49,549 bases of DNA from a virus. Positions 1 through 7,845 of the stretch are shown piece by piece. The notes under the pieces were generated by a model, which was not told where the DNA came from, did no database searches, and saw only the letters and a list, made by a program, of their open reading frames with translations. The DNA lies in IMG/VR virus record IMGVR_UViG_3300024265_000073, positions 1 through 49,549 of that record. The stretch is one strand, 5' to 3'. Position 1 is the stretch's first letter. Each line of letters opens with the position of its first letter. A program made the translations under genes and the position numbers.

Positions 1-190
1 GATGGCTTCAAGGCCAAAGGCCACATCACCGACAATCCGGTCTATTGTATTCTTGTCATCCTGCCCAGTGAGTACACCTTCGGTGAACGTGTTCTCCATG
101 AACTCTAGGTAGCCATACTTCGTGAGTAGCGGCCCCCATACGGGGCTGTTCAGTAGCTCGTCGCTCTTAAGAGCAATGCGCTTAACCGCC
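1..190. repeat. terminal direct repeat, left copy (circle closure)
   Basis: Bases 1-190 match 49360-49549 at 189 of 190 positions. The only difference is C at 64 against T at 49423. On the minus strand this is GGG versus GGA, both glycine, inside the giant internal protein gene. The reading frame crosses the join without a break, so the repeat shows that the molecule is circular or circularly permuted rather than marking a duplicated gene. Confidence 0.95.
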
Positions 191-945
191 TCGTTGTACT
201 GTTCTGGCCCTAGCTCTACCAGGGCTGTACGAATGTTCTGCCTAATCTCAGCAGGCACCAACTCGTCTGCGACGTTGAAGGGAGAGCCTATCTCCTTTCC
301 GGAAATCTCTTCGACGATCTCTTCCATGCTTTTGGCAATGAACCACCGGTTCCACTCATTGTAAATAGGGATCAAATCGGTGGCGAAGAAGTTGACAGCC
401 ATGTCGCCGTAGCTGGTGAAGCCCTTACTGGCCACGACATCGTTAACTACTCGGCGTCCTCGCTCACGCTGTTGGACGGTCAGCCTGTCGGTCACCTCGT
501 CTACCTGGCTGGCAGAGAGGTTATAGTACGCACCCTCGAACCTGTCGAGGGGTAGCTCTCCTGCACCCATCATCATTGCAGCGATGATGGCCTTTCGGTA
601 GGGATCATACTTTCGGTGGTCGACGCGATACAGCTCGTGTATCGTAGCATCCATCCGCTGTGCTGTGGTGAGGGGGTTATCCGGATCGAAGATGTCCTTC
701 TCACGGAGCCGCCCTGCGGCATACTCCTCCTTGACAATCTCGGTGGCTCGGTCGAATACGGTGCCACGCATACGGGCTTCCTTACGAGCTTCGTAAGAGG
801 GCGGATCATCAAAGAGAGCTGACTCCGCATGGGCATAGTTGCCCGCCACGCTTTTGTCCACGAGCGAAGGCGCTTCCTGGAAGAGCTTATTGACCTTCTC
901 GGATTGCGCTTGGCGATCAAATAGTTCGTCAGTTCGTGCTACCAT
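1..945 (-). CDS. giant internal virion (ejection) protein, N-terminal 315 codons
   Basis: This is the 5' part of a gene cut by the window edge. ATG at 945-943 shares its A with the TAA of the upstream gp14-like gene, and the frame stays open to base 1. The next codon after the join (49359-49357, Phe) continues in frame into the gene ending at 45460, giving about 1614 residues. The N-terminus (MVARTDELFDRQAQ) is hydrophilic and helical, with no signal peptide. Its place between a gp14-like protein and other large internal proteins, just after the tail nozzle gene, matches the T7 gp14-gp15-gp16 core cassette. The likely role is an ejected protein that helps DNA cross the envelope. No catalytic motif was recognised in this part. 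Confidence 0.85.
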   Translation of the reverse strand, partial: MVARTDELFDRQAQSEKVNKLFQEAPSLVDKSVAGNYAHAESALFDDPPSYEARKEARMRGTVFDRATEIVKEEYAAGRLREKDIFDPDNPLTTAQRMDATIHELYRVDHRKYDPYRKAIIAAMMMGAGELPLDRFEGAYYNLSASQVDEVTDRLTVQQRERGRRVVNDVVASKGFTSYGDMAVNFFATDLIPIYNEWNRWFIAKSMEEIVEEISGKEIGSPFNVADELVPAEIRQNIRTALVELGPEQYNEAVKRIALKSDELLNSPVWGPLLTKYGYLEFMENTFTEGVLTGQDDKNTIDRIVGDVAFGLEAI

Positions 946-1418
946 TATTCATCAACTCCAGGAACATCGAAACCGCCACCACCACTGGTATCAACTGATA
1001 CGTCCGGAGCAGTTACTTCTTGGTTCGCGGCTGCGCCTGCGAAGAACGACGACCCTGCATCAGCGATGCTGGCTCGGAACTCCTTCTTGGCCGCCCGGCT
1101 CTCTGCGGCTGAGGCTTGTACTGCAAACTTAGCTTGCAACTCTTGCTCGAACACGCCGAACCTGGCTTGAGTCAGGAGCGATGAGACCTGGCCTTGGAAG
1201 GCCGAGGACTCTAAGCCACCTGCTCGTGCTCCTCTCCCTGCAACCTGTGCAGCTTGAGCGCTACGAAACTGGCGTAAGAACGCCCGTCTCTTCTGTCTGT
1301 TTTGAATCCGGCCAATTGCTTCTCTGAAGCGTTTCGCTTTCTCACGTGCTAGGCGCGCATCGTTCTTGTGGAAGATGCCAGCAATCTTAAAGGCCGCTGC
1401 TGCGATCATGAATCCCAT
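945..1418 (-). CDS. internal virion protein, T7 gp14-like
   Basis: 157 residues. The N-terminus is short and hydrophobic (MGFMIAAAAFKIAG). An Arg/Gln/Ala-rich helical stretch follows, with the pattern RIQNRQKRRAFLRQFRSAQA and then a Gly/Ser turn (ARAGGLESSAFQG), and the tail is Gly-rich and acidic. This arrangement is typical of podoviral gp14-type internal core proteins, which are ejected at infection and form the outer-membrane part of the channel. It lies between the tail nozzle gene and the giant internal protein, as in T7-like virions. Both ends use TAATG coupling. The family call rests on composition and position. Confidence 0.65.
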   Translation of the reverse strand: MGFMIAAAAFKIAGIFHKNDARLAREKAKRFREAIGRIQNRQKRRAFLRQFRSAQAAQVAGRGARAGGLESSAFQGQVSSLLTQARFGVFEQELQAKFAVQASAAESRAAKKEFRASIADAGSSFFAGAAANQEVTAPDVSVDTSGGGGFDVPGVDE

Positions 1419-1636
1419 TAGAAAGGTCGCCCGCGTGCTAATCCTCTAAGGATACGTCTCCGACGTTTGTCGAAATCCGCTTGACTTGGGTCCGGGGCGG
1501 CAGCTTCTTGTGCAACATGTCGCAACGTCTCGGCGTTCCGACGAGCGTTCTGTTCTTCGTTCATGGCTTTATTAATCCGCCTGGCCCTGGCAAGAGCCTT
1601 GCCTAAGCCTGCAATAGAAACACCCATCAATGCCAT
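1418..1636 (-). CDS. small basic virion-associated protein
   Basis: 72 residues, start and stop both shared with neighbours through TAATG. The N-terminus is Ala/Gly-rich (MALMGVSIAGLGKALARARR), the rest is charged and helical, and the end is very basic (DKRRRRILRGLARGRPF). It sits between the tail nozzle and the gp14-like gene, so a minor structural or assembly role is likely. No family was recognised. Confidence 0.6.
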   Translation of the reverse strand: MALMGVSIAGLGKALARARRINKAMNEEQNARRNAETLRHVAQEAAAPDPSQADFDKRRRRILRGLARGRPF

Positions 1637-4098
1637 TATGCTGCCCTCTGTACTTTGTAGTTCGTGGAGAAGCCAAGGATATGGGTGTCCTTCGTAGGCT
1701 CTCCTTCAAACCTGAGTTGTAGTACGCGGCCTCGGCCACGCACCTTGTTACGTGTGACAACTACGGGGTAGCCGTCCTCATATGGCCCAGCGCCTGCGGG
1801 CTGGAATGCTCGCACATGACGGTAGACCTGATTCGTAGTCGACACCTTGCCTGAGACATTGTCATCGGTCCAGTCCCAGTTCGCTGTCATGAGACAGGAA
1901 CTCTCGTTCACTGGATCAAGGCCATTGCCAGCCGGGACAAACTCTGTCTCGGTTCGCTTTTGAAAGACCGTGATGACCGGAGCCTGACGACGTCGCTGGA
2001 AGTCTCCGATGTTGTCATGTCCTGTTAACATGAACGGGAGCGGACTCTCTGCTCCATCGTAGTCGATATAGTCGAGCTGCTCTAGGTCCGCAGTATCAAG
2101 GTCATTTGTCGCTTGAATGGTCCACTTGAGTTTCTTATCTGAATCTGACGCATCAGAATCTGTAATCGCATAAGCATTAAGGATCGCTGAAGTGCCTGAA
2201 ACATTGAATCTAAACTTGTACCATGCGCCGACTCGTCCGTCGAGGATGAGAGCGTTAGCGTACTGGTTGATATTGTCACCGCTGTCTCCGTACAAGAAGT
2301 AGATACGCCGTAGCGCATCGTCATAAACTGTCTTCACTACCTTCTGGTTTGCCACCGGAATGTCATTCCAGATGGACTGTACTAGTTGCTCGCTGATATT
2401 GGTAGCCTCCAGCGTGCCTGTGAATTCATTGGGGCCTATCTGAAAGATGCCCTTAGTACCAGTGAAGAGAGCTGTGTTGCCCCGTAGGATCGGGCTGAAG
2501 TGAGAGGTACACTCATCGTCAGTGATCTTCCGCACGGAGTAACCGTCGGCTGTAAAGAAGCCGCGTTGTCCACCGCCGATCTCCCAGACTCCATTCTCCG
2601 AAAAGATGAGCAGGGAACTCCGAGTCGAAAGCATTGACTGCACGGCTCCGAGTTGCGGTATAACAATCGTACCGCCGTCGTCCGGCAGTAACGTATTGAA
2701 ATCGCTAGCAGTTGGGTCGGCTTGCTGATGGCATTGGCCATAAGCTATCGGTTTCTGTGCGGTGCGCGAGAAGAAGACCGTATCGGTCCACTCCTGATCA
2801 TCGAACCCTGCATAGAACACTCGGCCTTGGTGAAACTCCACGGCCTCGGCACCAACTGAAAGCACCTGGCCATCGCTCTTGAGAAGCGCGTCCCCACCAC
2901 CAATCTGGCCGTCGGGTGACGTGCTTACAAAGTTTGCGAACTGTGAGTTGATTGGTCCTACAAAAATCGTGATGCTATTAGTCTCATCACCCGCTGTCCG
3001 CACTGCTTGTCCAAAGGAACTAGGTGTACCCCCATCTGCGAGCAGGGTATAGGTTCGATTGTAGTTAAACGAAAAGATTGTACTCGTGGCGAGATAGGTC
3101 CAGGCGCTGCCTGTAATCTCAATCATGTCTCCACCGATGCGCCCATGTGCGGTAACATCAAGGACGAACGTACCACCTGTGATGCCATTACCCGTGGTGA
3201 ACCCGTTGACCGGGACATCAATCGGAACGATGAACCCGCCGCCCGAGTTGGACGCGGCGAAGGTTGTATTCAGTGGATCAAGAAACAACGATCCCTGTGG
3301 AGCTGAGGAGTTACCGAAGGCTTCGGCGTCTATCTTGTCTTCATCGAAGACTTGGATTCCATCCTCATCTGCAAAGTTGGTATCAATCTGTCGGCGGTAG
3401 CCAGTGTACCAAATGGTATTCTTAGCTGGATTTTTACCGAACGTGGTCTTGTACGTATCCATGTCTTCCTGCTTCCAACCTCGATTGCGGAGGTTGTAGC
3501 GGTGATCGTCCGTGATCAGGCCGAAAGGTGCTAGCTCCACATCGACACCATCGTCGATGCCATCAAAATCTCGGATCAGCATATTGATCTGCTTCACTAA
3601 GAAGGAGTCGGCTAGCGCATTGTATGTGATGTACTGCGTTCGTAAATACTTGTGCGAGATGAACAGATGGCCACGCCCACTTGAAAACTGGACAGGCCAC
3701 TCCGCGACTTGTGCATCTGTAGTCAGCGGATCAATCTTAAGCGCTAGGAGATCAATCTCAGTTGCGTGATACGTAGTACTGATTGTCTCTGCATCGTCCG
3801 TGAAGAAGAGGGTGGAGCCTACCTGATGAACGATAAAGTTCTTGTCAGATATGCCATCCACCCCTCGCCATTTGAATGCTGTAAAGACATCGGCAGCACC
3901 AATAGTCAGGCCGGTCACCTTAAGTGCCCCGCCTGCCTCTTGTGCTAGTCCGTTCCGTCTGCGACGCGAACCGTCCACCAGGAGTTCATAGTTCTGCTCG
4001 TCGGTCGTAAAACCGTCGGGGAAATTGATCTCGTTGGCTTCAGTATTCAGGCCCCTGTTCAGACGGAAGAAGTCTTTTTGAACAGTCTGTTGTGGCAT
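1636..4098 (-). CDS. tail tubular (nozzle) protein, T7 gp12-like
   Basis: 820 residues, beta-rich. The N-terminus has the hallmark of podoviral nozzle proteins: FFRLNRGLNTEANEINFPDG followed by NYELLVDGSRRRRNG. A central segment reads SLLIFSENGVWEIGGG and leads into a TADGYSVRKI stretch, which is also characteristic. The length is close to T7 gp12 (about 790). It should form the hexameric distal tail tube that binds the adaptor ring and seals the DNA channel. The gene order adaptor, small protein, nozzle, gp14-like agrees. The call is firm at the level of fold and role. Confidence 0.85.
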   Translation of the reverse strand: MPQQTVQKDFFRLNRGLNTEANEINFPDGFTTDEQNYELLVDGSRRRRNGLAQEAGGALKVTGLTIGAADVFTAFKWRGVDGISDKNFIVHQVGSTLFFTDDAETISTTYHATEIDLLALKIDPLTTDAQVAEWPVQFSSGRGHLFISHKYLRTQYITYNALADSFLVKQINMLIRDFDGIDDGVDVELAPFGLITDDHRYNLRNRGWKQEDMDTYKTTFGKNPAKNTIWYTGYRRQIDTNFADEDGIQVFDEDKIDAEAFGNSSAPQGSLFLDPLNTTFAASNSGGGFIVPIDVPVNGFTTGNGITGGTFVLDVTAHGRIGGDMIEITGSAWTYLATSTIFSFNYNRTYTLLADGGTPSSFGQAVRTAGDETNSITIFVGPINSQFANFVSTSPDGQIGGGDALLKSDGQVLSVGAEAVEFHQGRVFYAGFDDQEWTDTVFFSRTAQKPIAYGQCHQQADPTASDFNTLLPDDGGTIVIPQLGAVQSMLSTRSSLLIFSENGVWEIGGGQRGFFTADGYSVRKITDDECTSHFSPILRGNTALFTGTKGIFQIGPNEFTGTLEATNISEQLVQSIWNDIPVANQKVVKTVYDDALRRIYFLYGDSGDNINQYANALILDGRVGAWYKFRFNVSGTSAILNAYAITDSDASDSDKKLKWTIQATNDLDTADLEQLDYIDYDGAESPLPFMLTGHDNIGDFQRRRQAPVITVFQKRTETEFVPAGNGLDPVNESSCLMTANWDWTDDNVSGKVSTTNQVYRHVRAFQPAGAGPYEDGYPVVVTRNKVRGRGRVLQLRFEGEPTKDTHILGFSTNYKVQRAA

Positions 4099-4472
4099 TA
4101 CTCTTCCGTAGTTTCTTCTACGCCGAGGATGTCAGCAATGGCTGCCTCCTCTTCTGCTTCGGCTTCCGGAGAAGCTCCTTGTGTAGTCAAGTCGACTCGA
4201 GCTTTGCTGGCTGCTTGCTTAGTAGCCGCTTCAGCTTTATCCCATGTGTTCTTCAAGTGTACAGAAATCTTTGCCTGTGCTCTATCCGGATGGGTATACT
4301 TGCCTTGAAACAGTTTGGGGATCTGCGCATCCTCACGGTCTGGGTCCGGTCGAACCGTGTACAGTGTGGAGTGTGCGATGTGTTTGATTACCCACTTCTT
4401 GCCAAGGGCGTCGATGTTATTTGCGATGCAATTCTCTCGGTCGATCTGTGCTTTTGCTTGTTCGAGTGACAT
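4098..4472 (-). CDS. small tail or virion-associated protein
   Basis: 124 residues starting MSLEQAKAQIDREN. This start is preferred over upstream in-frame codons because AGGAG lies just before it and because the adaptor gene ends at 4483, leaving a normal short spacer. The N-terminal half is mixed alpha/beta, the middle is Lys/Ala-rich and helical, and the C-terminus is strongly acidic (EAEAEEEAAIAD...VEETTEE). It lies between adaptor and nozzle genes and is translationally coupled to the nozzle. The function is unknown; a tail assembly factor is possible. Confidence 0.6.
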   Translation of the reverse strand: MSLEQAKAQIDRENCIANNIDALGKKWVIKHIAHSTLYTVRPDPDREDAQIPKLFQGKYTHPDRAQAKISVHLKNTWDKAEAATKQAASKARVDLTTQGASPEAEAEEEAAIADILGVEETTEE

Positions 4473-4482
4473 AGTTGGTCTC

Positions 4483-5283
4483 CTAGTGTCGTCTTCCAGT
4501 TGTGCGACCACCACCTCGACGTCGGAGACGTCCAAAGTCCTGGCCAGTTTGTTTCTCTACATTCTCCATCTTGGTGAGATGCCGATGCCGCTGAACGCGA
4601 ACCTCGGAGCGCCGAGAAAGTTTGTCGATCTCTCGTGTGGAACCGTCTTTGTAGAGGTCAAAAAACAAAGCCCTCGCTTGGAACTTGAGCTGATTGAACA
4701 GGTGCTCCGGGAGATCCGGGACTGATAAATCGGTCAAGGCTAGCAAGGGCTTAGTCTTTCCATAAGCCAACGATTTGCTGGCTTGTAGATTTGAGTCGAG
4801 GTTGCGGTCATACGCATCGAAGATGAAATGGTCCTCGCCTTCCAGGAATGTCCAGAAGGTGGGCTGTACGTCATTCCGTACCAGCATCTCATATCCGCTT
4901 TCCAGCGTGACTGACTCGACAGTTGGATCGTCACTCGCACGCGAGGACGTCCAATCAATAAATTCATCTGCGTCCTGATACCGAATCTTCTCAAACTTGT
5001 TCGGATCAGACGTAGCGTTCTTGATATTGTAACGAACCCATTCGACATCATAGAAGCCTGGGGGTCGTAACATAACATTTGGTGTAGCGACGGACGTTGC
5101 GTCCAGTTCTACGATACCTTCCTTGTACTTGATATCGGTGCCATCTTGGATCTGATTAAAGATCGTGCGTACGACACGGGCGCACTGCTCTGCTTCTACG
5201 GTGGCCGAGATTGAATTCACAGCATCGCTGTCTGCATCCGACAGGATGTCTTGTACAATTTGTAGCAGGTTCTCTTTAGCCAC
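4483..5283 (-). CDS. head-to-tail adaptor, T7 gp11-like (tail tubular protein A)
   Basis: 266 residues. The N-terminus is an adaptor-like helical segment (LLQIVQDILSDADSDAVNSI) followed by QCARVVRTIFNQI. A beta-rich middle contains PPGFYDVEWVRY, FIDWTSS, and PTFWTFLEGEDHFIFDAYD, patterns found in podoviral gp11-type adaptors. The tail is very basic (RLRRRGGGRTTGRRH). It should form the dodecameric ring between portal and nozzle. It lies after a hairpin separating it from the capsid genes and before the nozzle gene. Confidence 0.8.
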   Translation of the reverse strand: MAKENLLQIVQDILSDADSDAVNSISATVEAEQCARVVRTIFNQIQDGTDIKYKEGIVELDATSVATPNVMLRPPGFYDVEWVRYNIKNATSDPNKFEKIRYQDADEFIDWTSSRASDDPTVESVTLESGYEMLVRNDVQPTFWTFLEGEDHFIFDAYDRNLDSNLQASKSLAYGKTKPLLALTDLSVPDLPEHLFNQLKFQARALFFDLYKDGSTREIDKLSRRSEVRVQRHRHLTKMENVEKQTGQDFGRLRRRGGGRTTGRRH

Positions 5284-5305
5284 TTACTTCTCCATTAAAA
5301 GGATC

Positions 5306-5323
5306 GAGGGGCCGAAGCCCCTC
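5306..5323 (-). terminator. TTCG-tetraloop hairpin between capsid and tail genes
   Basis: On the minus strand GAGGGGC-TTCG-GCCCCTC is a perfect 7-bp GC-rich stem with a stable UUCG loop, followed by GATCCTTTTAATGG. It sits in the gap between the decoration protein stop (5339) and the adaptor start (5283). It looks like a leaky terminator or a 3' stabiliser that would keep capsid transcripts more abundant than tail transcripts. The T-run is short, so partial read-through is expected. Confidence 0.65.
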
Positions 5324-5338
5324 TCACCAATCGGGGGT

Positions 5339-5839
5339 CTATACCGGGGGCTGGTATTTGATAACCACGCGAGCTTTACCTGCGGTGTAAGCTGCTGTAT
5401 CAAACGTAGCTGCGATCTTGACGCGCTGTGTTACCACCGCTCCAATATCTGCACCTGCGCCTGTTACAACGGCATTTGCACCGAGGTTACCAAGTGCTTC
5501 AGCGGCGATGAGGGAATCATCGTCAACTGCAACACCAGTATCCGCGTCGTATGTACCAACATCGAGTACGGCTGCGCCACCGGACGTAAACGCCTCGGTA
5601 ACGACTAATACTGCACTCACGATTAGACTTCCAGCCGGGATTTCCGAACCGTTTACAACTGCATTACCATCGGTCGCTTGCACGTCCTCTAGTAAAGTTG
5701 CATCAGTCAGGTCCAGCACCAGCTCTTCAACCGCGCCTTCTACTGCGATTTTCTTAGCCGAGTTGCATGAAACATCCCGTTGGCCGAAGCCTACAACCAG
5801 CCCATCTTGGTTAGACCAATACTCTTCTCTTGCTGACAT
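5339..5839 (-). CDS. head decoration or minor capsid protein
   Basis: 166 residues, rich in Ala, Val, Gly and Asp, with alternating beta patterns (GSLIVSAVLVVTEAFTSGG, KARVVIKYQPP) and no charged helical segments. It lies immediately after the major capsid gene and before the tail adaptor, where podoviral decoration proteins are usually found. A stable hairpin follows the gene. The fold resembles an all-beta capsid-stabilising protein, but no family signature was recognised, so the role comes from position and composition. Confidence 0.6.
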   Translation of the reverse strand: MSAREEYWSNQDGLVVGFGQRDVSCNSAKKIAVEGAVEELVLDLTDATLLEDVQATDGNAVVNGSEIPAGSLIVSAVLVVTEAFTSGGAAVLDVGTYDADTGVAVDDDSLIAAEALGNLGANAVVTGAGADIGAVVTQRVKIAATFDTAAYTAGKARVVIKYQPPV

Positions 5840-5852
5840 TAGTCAATCCTCC

Positions 5853-6806
5853 TTAGACTTGGTCGGTATCCGACAATACACAAACCAGGTTTTCAGGTCG
5901 GAAGACCTTCAGCCCGTAACGAGCAGTCGTAACATACTCTTCACGTTGTTTGTTGTAGTTATAACCACCATCAACCTTCGGCATCTGCCGCATTGCACCC
6001 ATGAAGGGCATAATGTCGCCACCAGCCGCGCTGAAGAACGCATTCGCTTTACCAGCGCTGGTCGTAAGACCATCAATGGTTTCGTTTGCATCAGGCAGAT
6101 AGTTGGAAACGAATACGTCGAATCCGAAGATGTTCTTGATGAACGTCATTCCGGAGCCGATGCCCGATTCTACTATGCCTTCCCAGCGGGGGTTGTTGCT
6201 GATATTGGTAATGTTCGTAATCGTATTGATAGCGAACTCTACCGAGGGATCAACAATAGCGATCATCGCGGTCTGCGGTACATTAGCTTTCTTCAAGCCA
6301 TATAACGCTTTAGCGAAATCGTTAACAGTAATCGTTTCACTTGCGCCAGTGGCGACGAAACGATGGTCTGCGTTGTTGATCACGTTTTGGTCGTCAGCCG
6401 TTTGACCGCCTGACGCACCACCTGCACAAAGAGCGAGGATGTCCGTCTCTATTTTCTCGGCTAGGGCACGTGCCTGTTTGGGCAGGAACGATGCTTCTAA
6501 GCGAGCGGCATAGAAAAGGTCTTGTCGCGCTTTCTCGGTGATGTAGTGACCTGAACTCAGGTACTCAGTGATTGTGAAGGGAAACTCACCAAGATCAAGG
6601 GCGTCATACTGAATGTCAGTATCTTCCACATAATCTCGTACGTTCGATTCACCTATAGACGGGATGGTGAACTGGTCACCGTCCGGAAACTCACTCAGCC
6701 AGTTTACCCAGCCTTGTGCGCGTAGTTCGTCTTGGAGAACTTCTTTGAGGTTCGTACTCCAAATCTCTGAGCGAGTGAGAATGGCACTATTTTGGGTAGT
6801 GTGCAT
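5853..6806 (-). CDS. major capsid protein (HK97 fold)
   Basis: 317 residues, a typical length for podoviral capsid proteins. The N-terminal region has SEIWSTNLKEVLQDELRAQGWV, then EFPDGDQFTIPSIGE and an acidic beta stretch (YVEDTDIQYDALDLGEFPF), consistent with the N-arm and E-loop. A long helix with ARLEASFLPKQARALAEKIETDIL corresponds to the spine helix. The C-terminal ends in a beta segment (ARYGLKVFRPENLVCVL). It lies between scaffold and decoration genes. It should assemble into the T=7 head around the scaffold. Confidence 0.88.
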   Translation of the reverse strand: MHTTQNSAILTRSEIWSTNLKEVLQDELRAQGWVNWLSEFPDGDQFTIPSIGESNVRDYVEDTDIQYDALDLGEFPFTITEYLSSGHYITEKARQDLFYAARLEASFLPKQARALAEKIETDILALCAGGASGGQTADDQNVINNADHRFVATGASETITVNDFAKALYGLKKANVPQTAMIAIVDPSVEFAINTITNITNISNNPRWEGIVESGIGSGMTFIKNIFGFDVFVSNYLPDANETIDGLTTSAGKANAFFSAAGGDIMPFMGAMRQMPKVDGGYNYNKQREEYVTTARYGLKVFRPENLVCVLSDTDQV

Positions 6807-6829
6807 TTCTACTTCCTCTCATGTTGAGA

Positions 6830-7561
6830 TTAGTTGCTGAAACGCTCCCCTAGTGCAATGGCGTCGGCCATCATTGCATTCTGCAATGCGTGGTCGTCCA
6901 GATACTTGCTGACACCCATCTCCTTCTTCTGGCGGTCGTAGAACGCTTTGGTCTTATGACCGTCCACTTCTTCTGCGACAACCGGTTGAAGGTTGTTGGT
7001 GTTAACATTAGGTAGCTGCGCCGTGCCTTTGGGAGCAGTACTAGTATCGAGTTCCATCGCTTTGGCAAAGAGTTCAGGGCTATCTTCGCTCAGCTCGCGC
7101 AACTTGGCTGGTGTAACGCCAAGCGCTTTTGCGCGTTCTGCTACATAAGTCTTGGCGGCTTCAACATTGCCGTCAACCTTCTGTAGTACTAGCGAGTTGC
7201 CTATCTCACGATTCGCTGTACGGGTAGTATCAGCAGAATCTCCTTGGACAATGGACCGTACTTTCTCTTGAAAATCCTCATCAGACAGCGGTTGGTTAAC
7301 GTCGTCGTCTGTTTTTTGCGCGGCTCGAACAGCCTCTAGAAGTTCAGCAACAGTCTTGCCTTCACCCACATCCTTCTGGGCATCCTTCAGCGCATCCAGC
7401 GCTTCCTGCTTCTCTTGCTTCAGTTGTTCGATGAAGTTGTCTGATTCCTGCTTCCCTTTTGCAAGGGCTTCATTGTCAGCAAACTTCTTGCCATCGCCTA
7501 CCAGCTCTTCAAGAGCACTGGTAGATTGATCACCTTGGTCAGTGTCAAATACATCGGTCAT
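6830..7561 (-). CDS. capsid scaffolding protein
   Basis: 243 residues, acidic, Gln/Lys/Glu-rich and predicted largely coiled coil (ESDNFIEQLKQEKQEALDALKDAQKDVG, KVDGNVEAAKTYVAERAKALG), with no cysteine. It lies directly upstream of the capsid gene and downstream of the portal in the transcription order, the standard place for a scaffold. It should direct procapsid assembly and leave or be degraded before DNA packaging. No protease signature is visible in it. Confidence 0.8.
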   Translation of the reverse strand: MTDVFDTDQGDQSTSALEELVGDGKKFADNEALAKGKQESDNFIEQLKQEKQEALDALKDAQKDVGEGKTVAELLEAVRAAQKTDDDVNQPLSDEDFQEKVRSIVQGDSADTTRTANREIGNSLVLQKVDGNVEAAKTYVAERAKALGVTPAKLRELSEDSPELFAKAMELDTSTAPKGTAQLPNVNTNNLQPVVAEEVDGHKTKAFYDRQKKEMGVSKYLDDHALQNAMMADAIALGERFSN

Positions 7562-7572
7562 GGTCGGACCTC

Positions 7573-7845
7573 CTATGGTAAGATTCCTACGATCTCTCGT
7601 AGGGTTTTGCGTCGTGCATTCAGGGCTATGATGCGCTTCTTCCAGCCTGGGCTTTGGAAGTCATCTTCGATCTGAATACATTTCTCATATTCTTCCTCGA
7701 GTATTCCTTTCAAACGTCTCGACATCAATGTCGAATTTCGAATGGCTACCTCGGATTGTTCTTTCGCTTTCTCTTGATCTTCTTTAGGGAGTGCTCTATC
7801 TTCCTTGAACCAGCGTTGGTCTAGCTTGGTTTGTCGTTCAGTCAT
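7573..7845 (-). CDS. small charged protein between portal and scaffold
   Basis: 90 residues, strongly charged and helical (EDRALPKEDQEKAKEQSEV, RRLKGILEEEYEKCIQIEDDF). Its ATG follows the portal TAA with no gap. A perfect 7-bp inverted repeat (CCTACGA-TCTC-TCGTAGG, 7586-7603) lies at its 3' end. Position suggests a head assembly or portal-associated factor. No family was recognised. Confidence 0.6.
   Translation of the reverse strand: MTERQTKLDQRWFKEDRALPKEDQEKAKEQSEVAIRNSTLMSRRLKGILEEEYEKCIQIEDDFQSPGWKKRIIALNARRKTLREIVGILP

Noticed and set aside
5418-6305. 295-codon plus-strand frame opposite the decoration and capsid genes
   Set aside because: Low-complexity Ser/Thr/Ala composition typical of an antisense frame, and it runs across two well-supported minus-strand genes.
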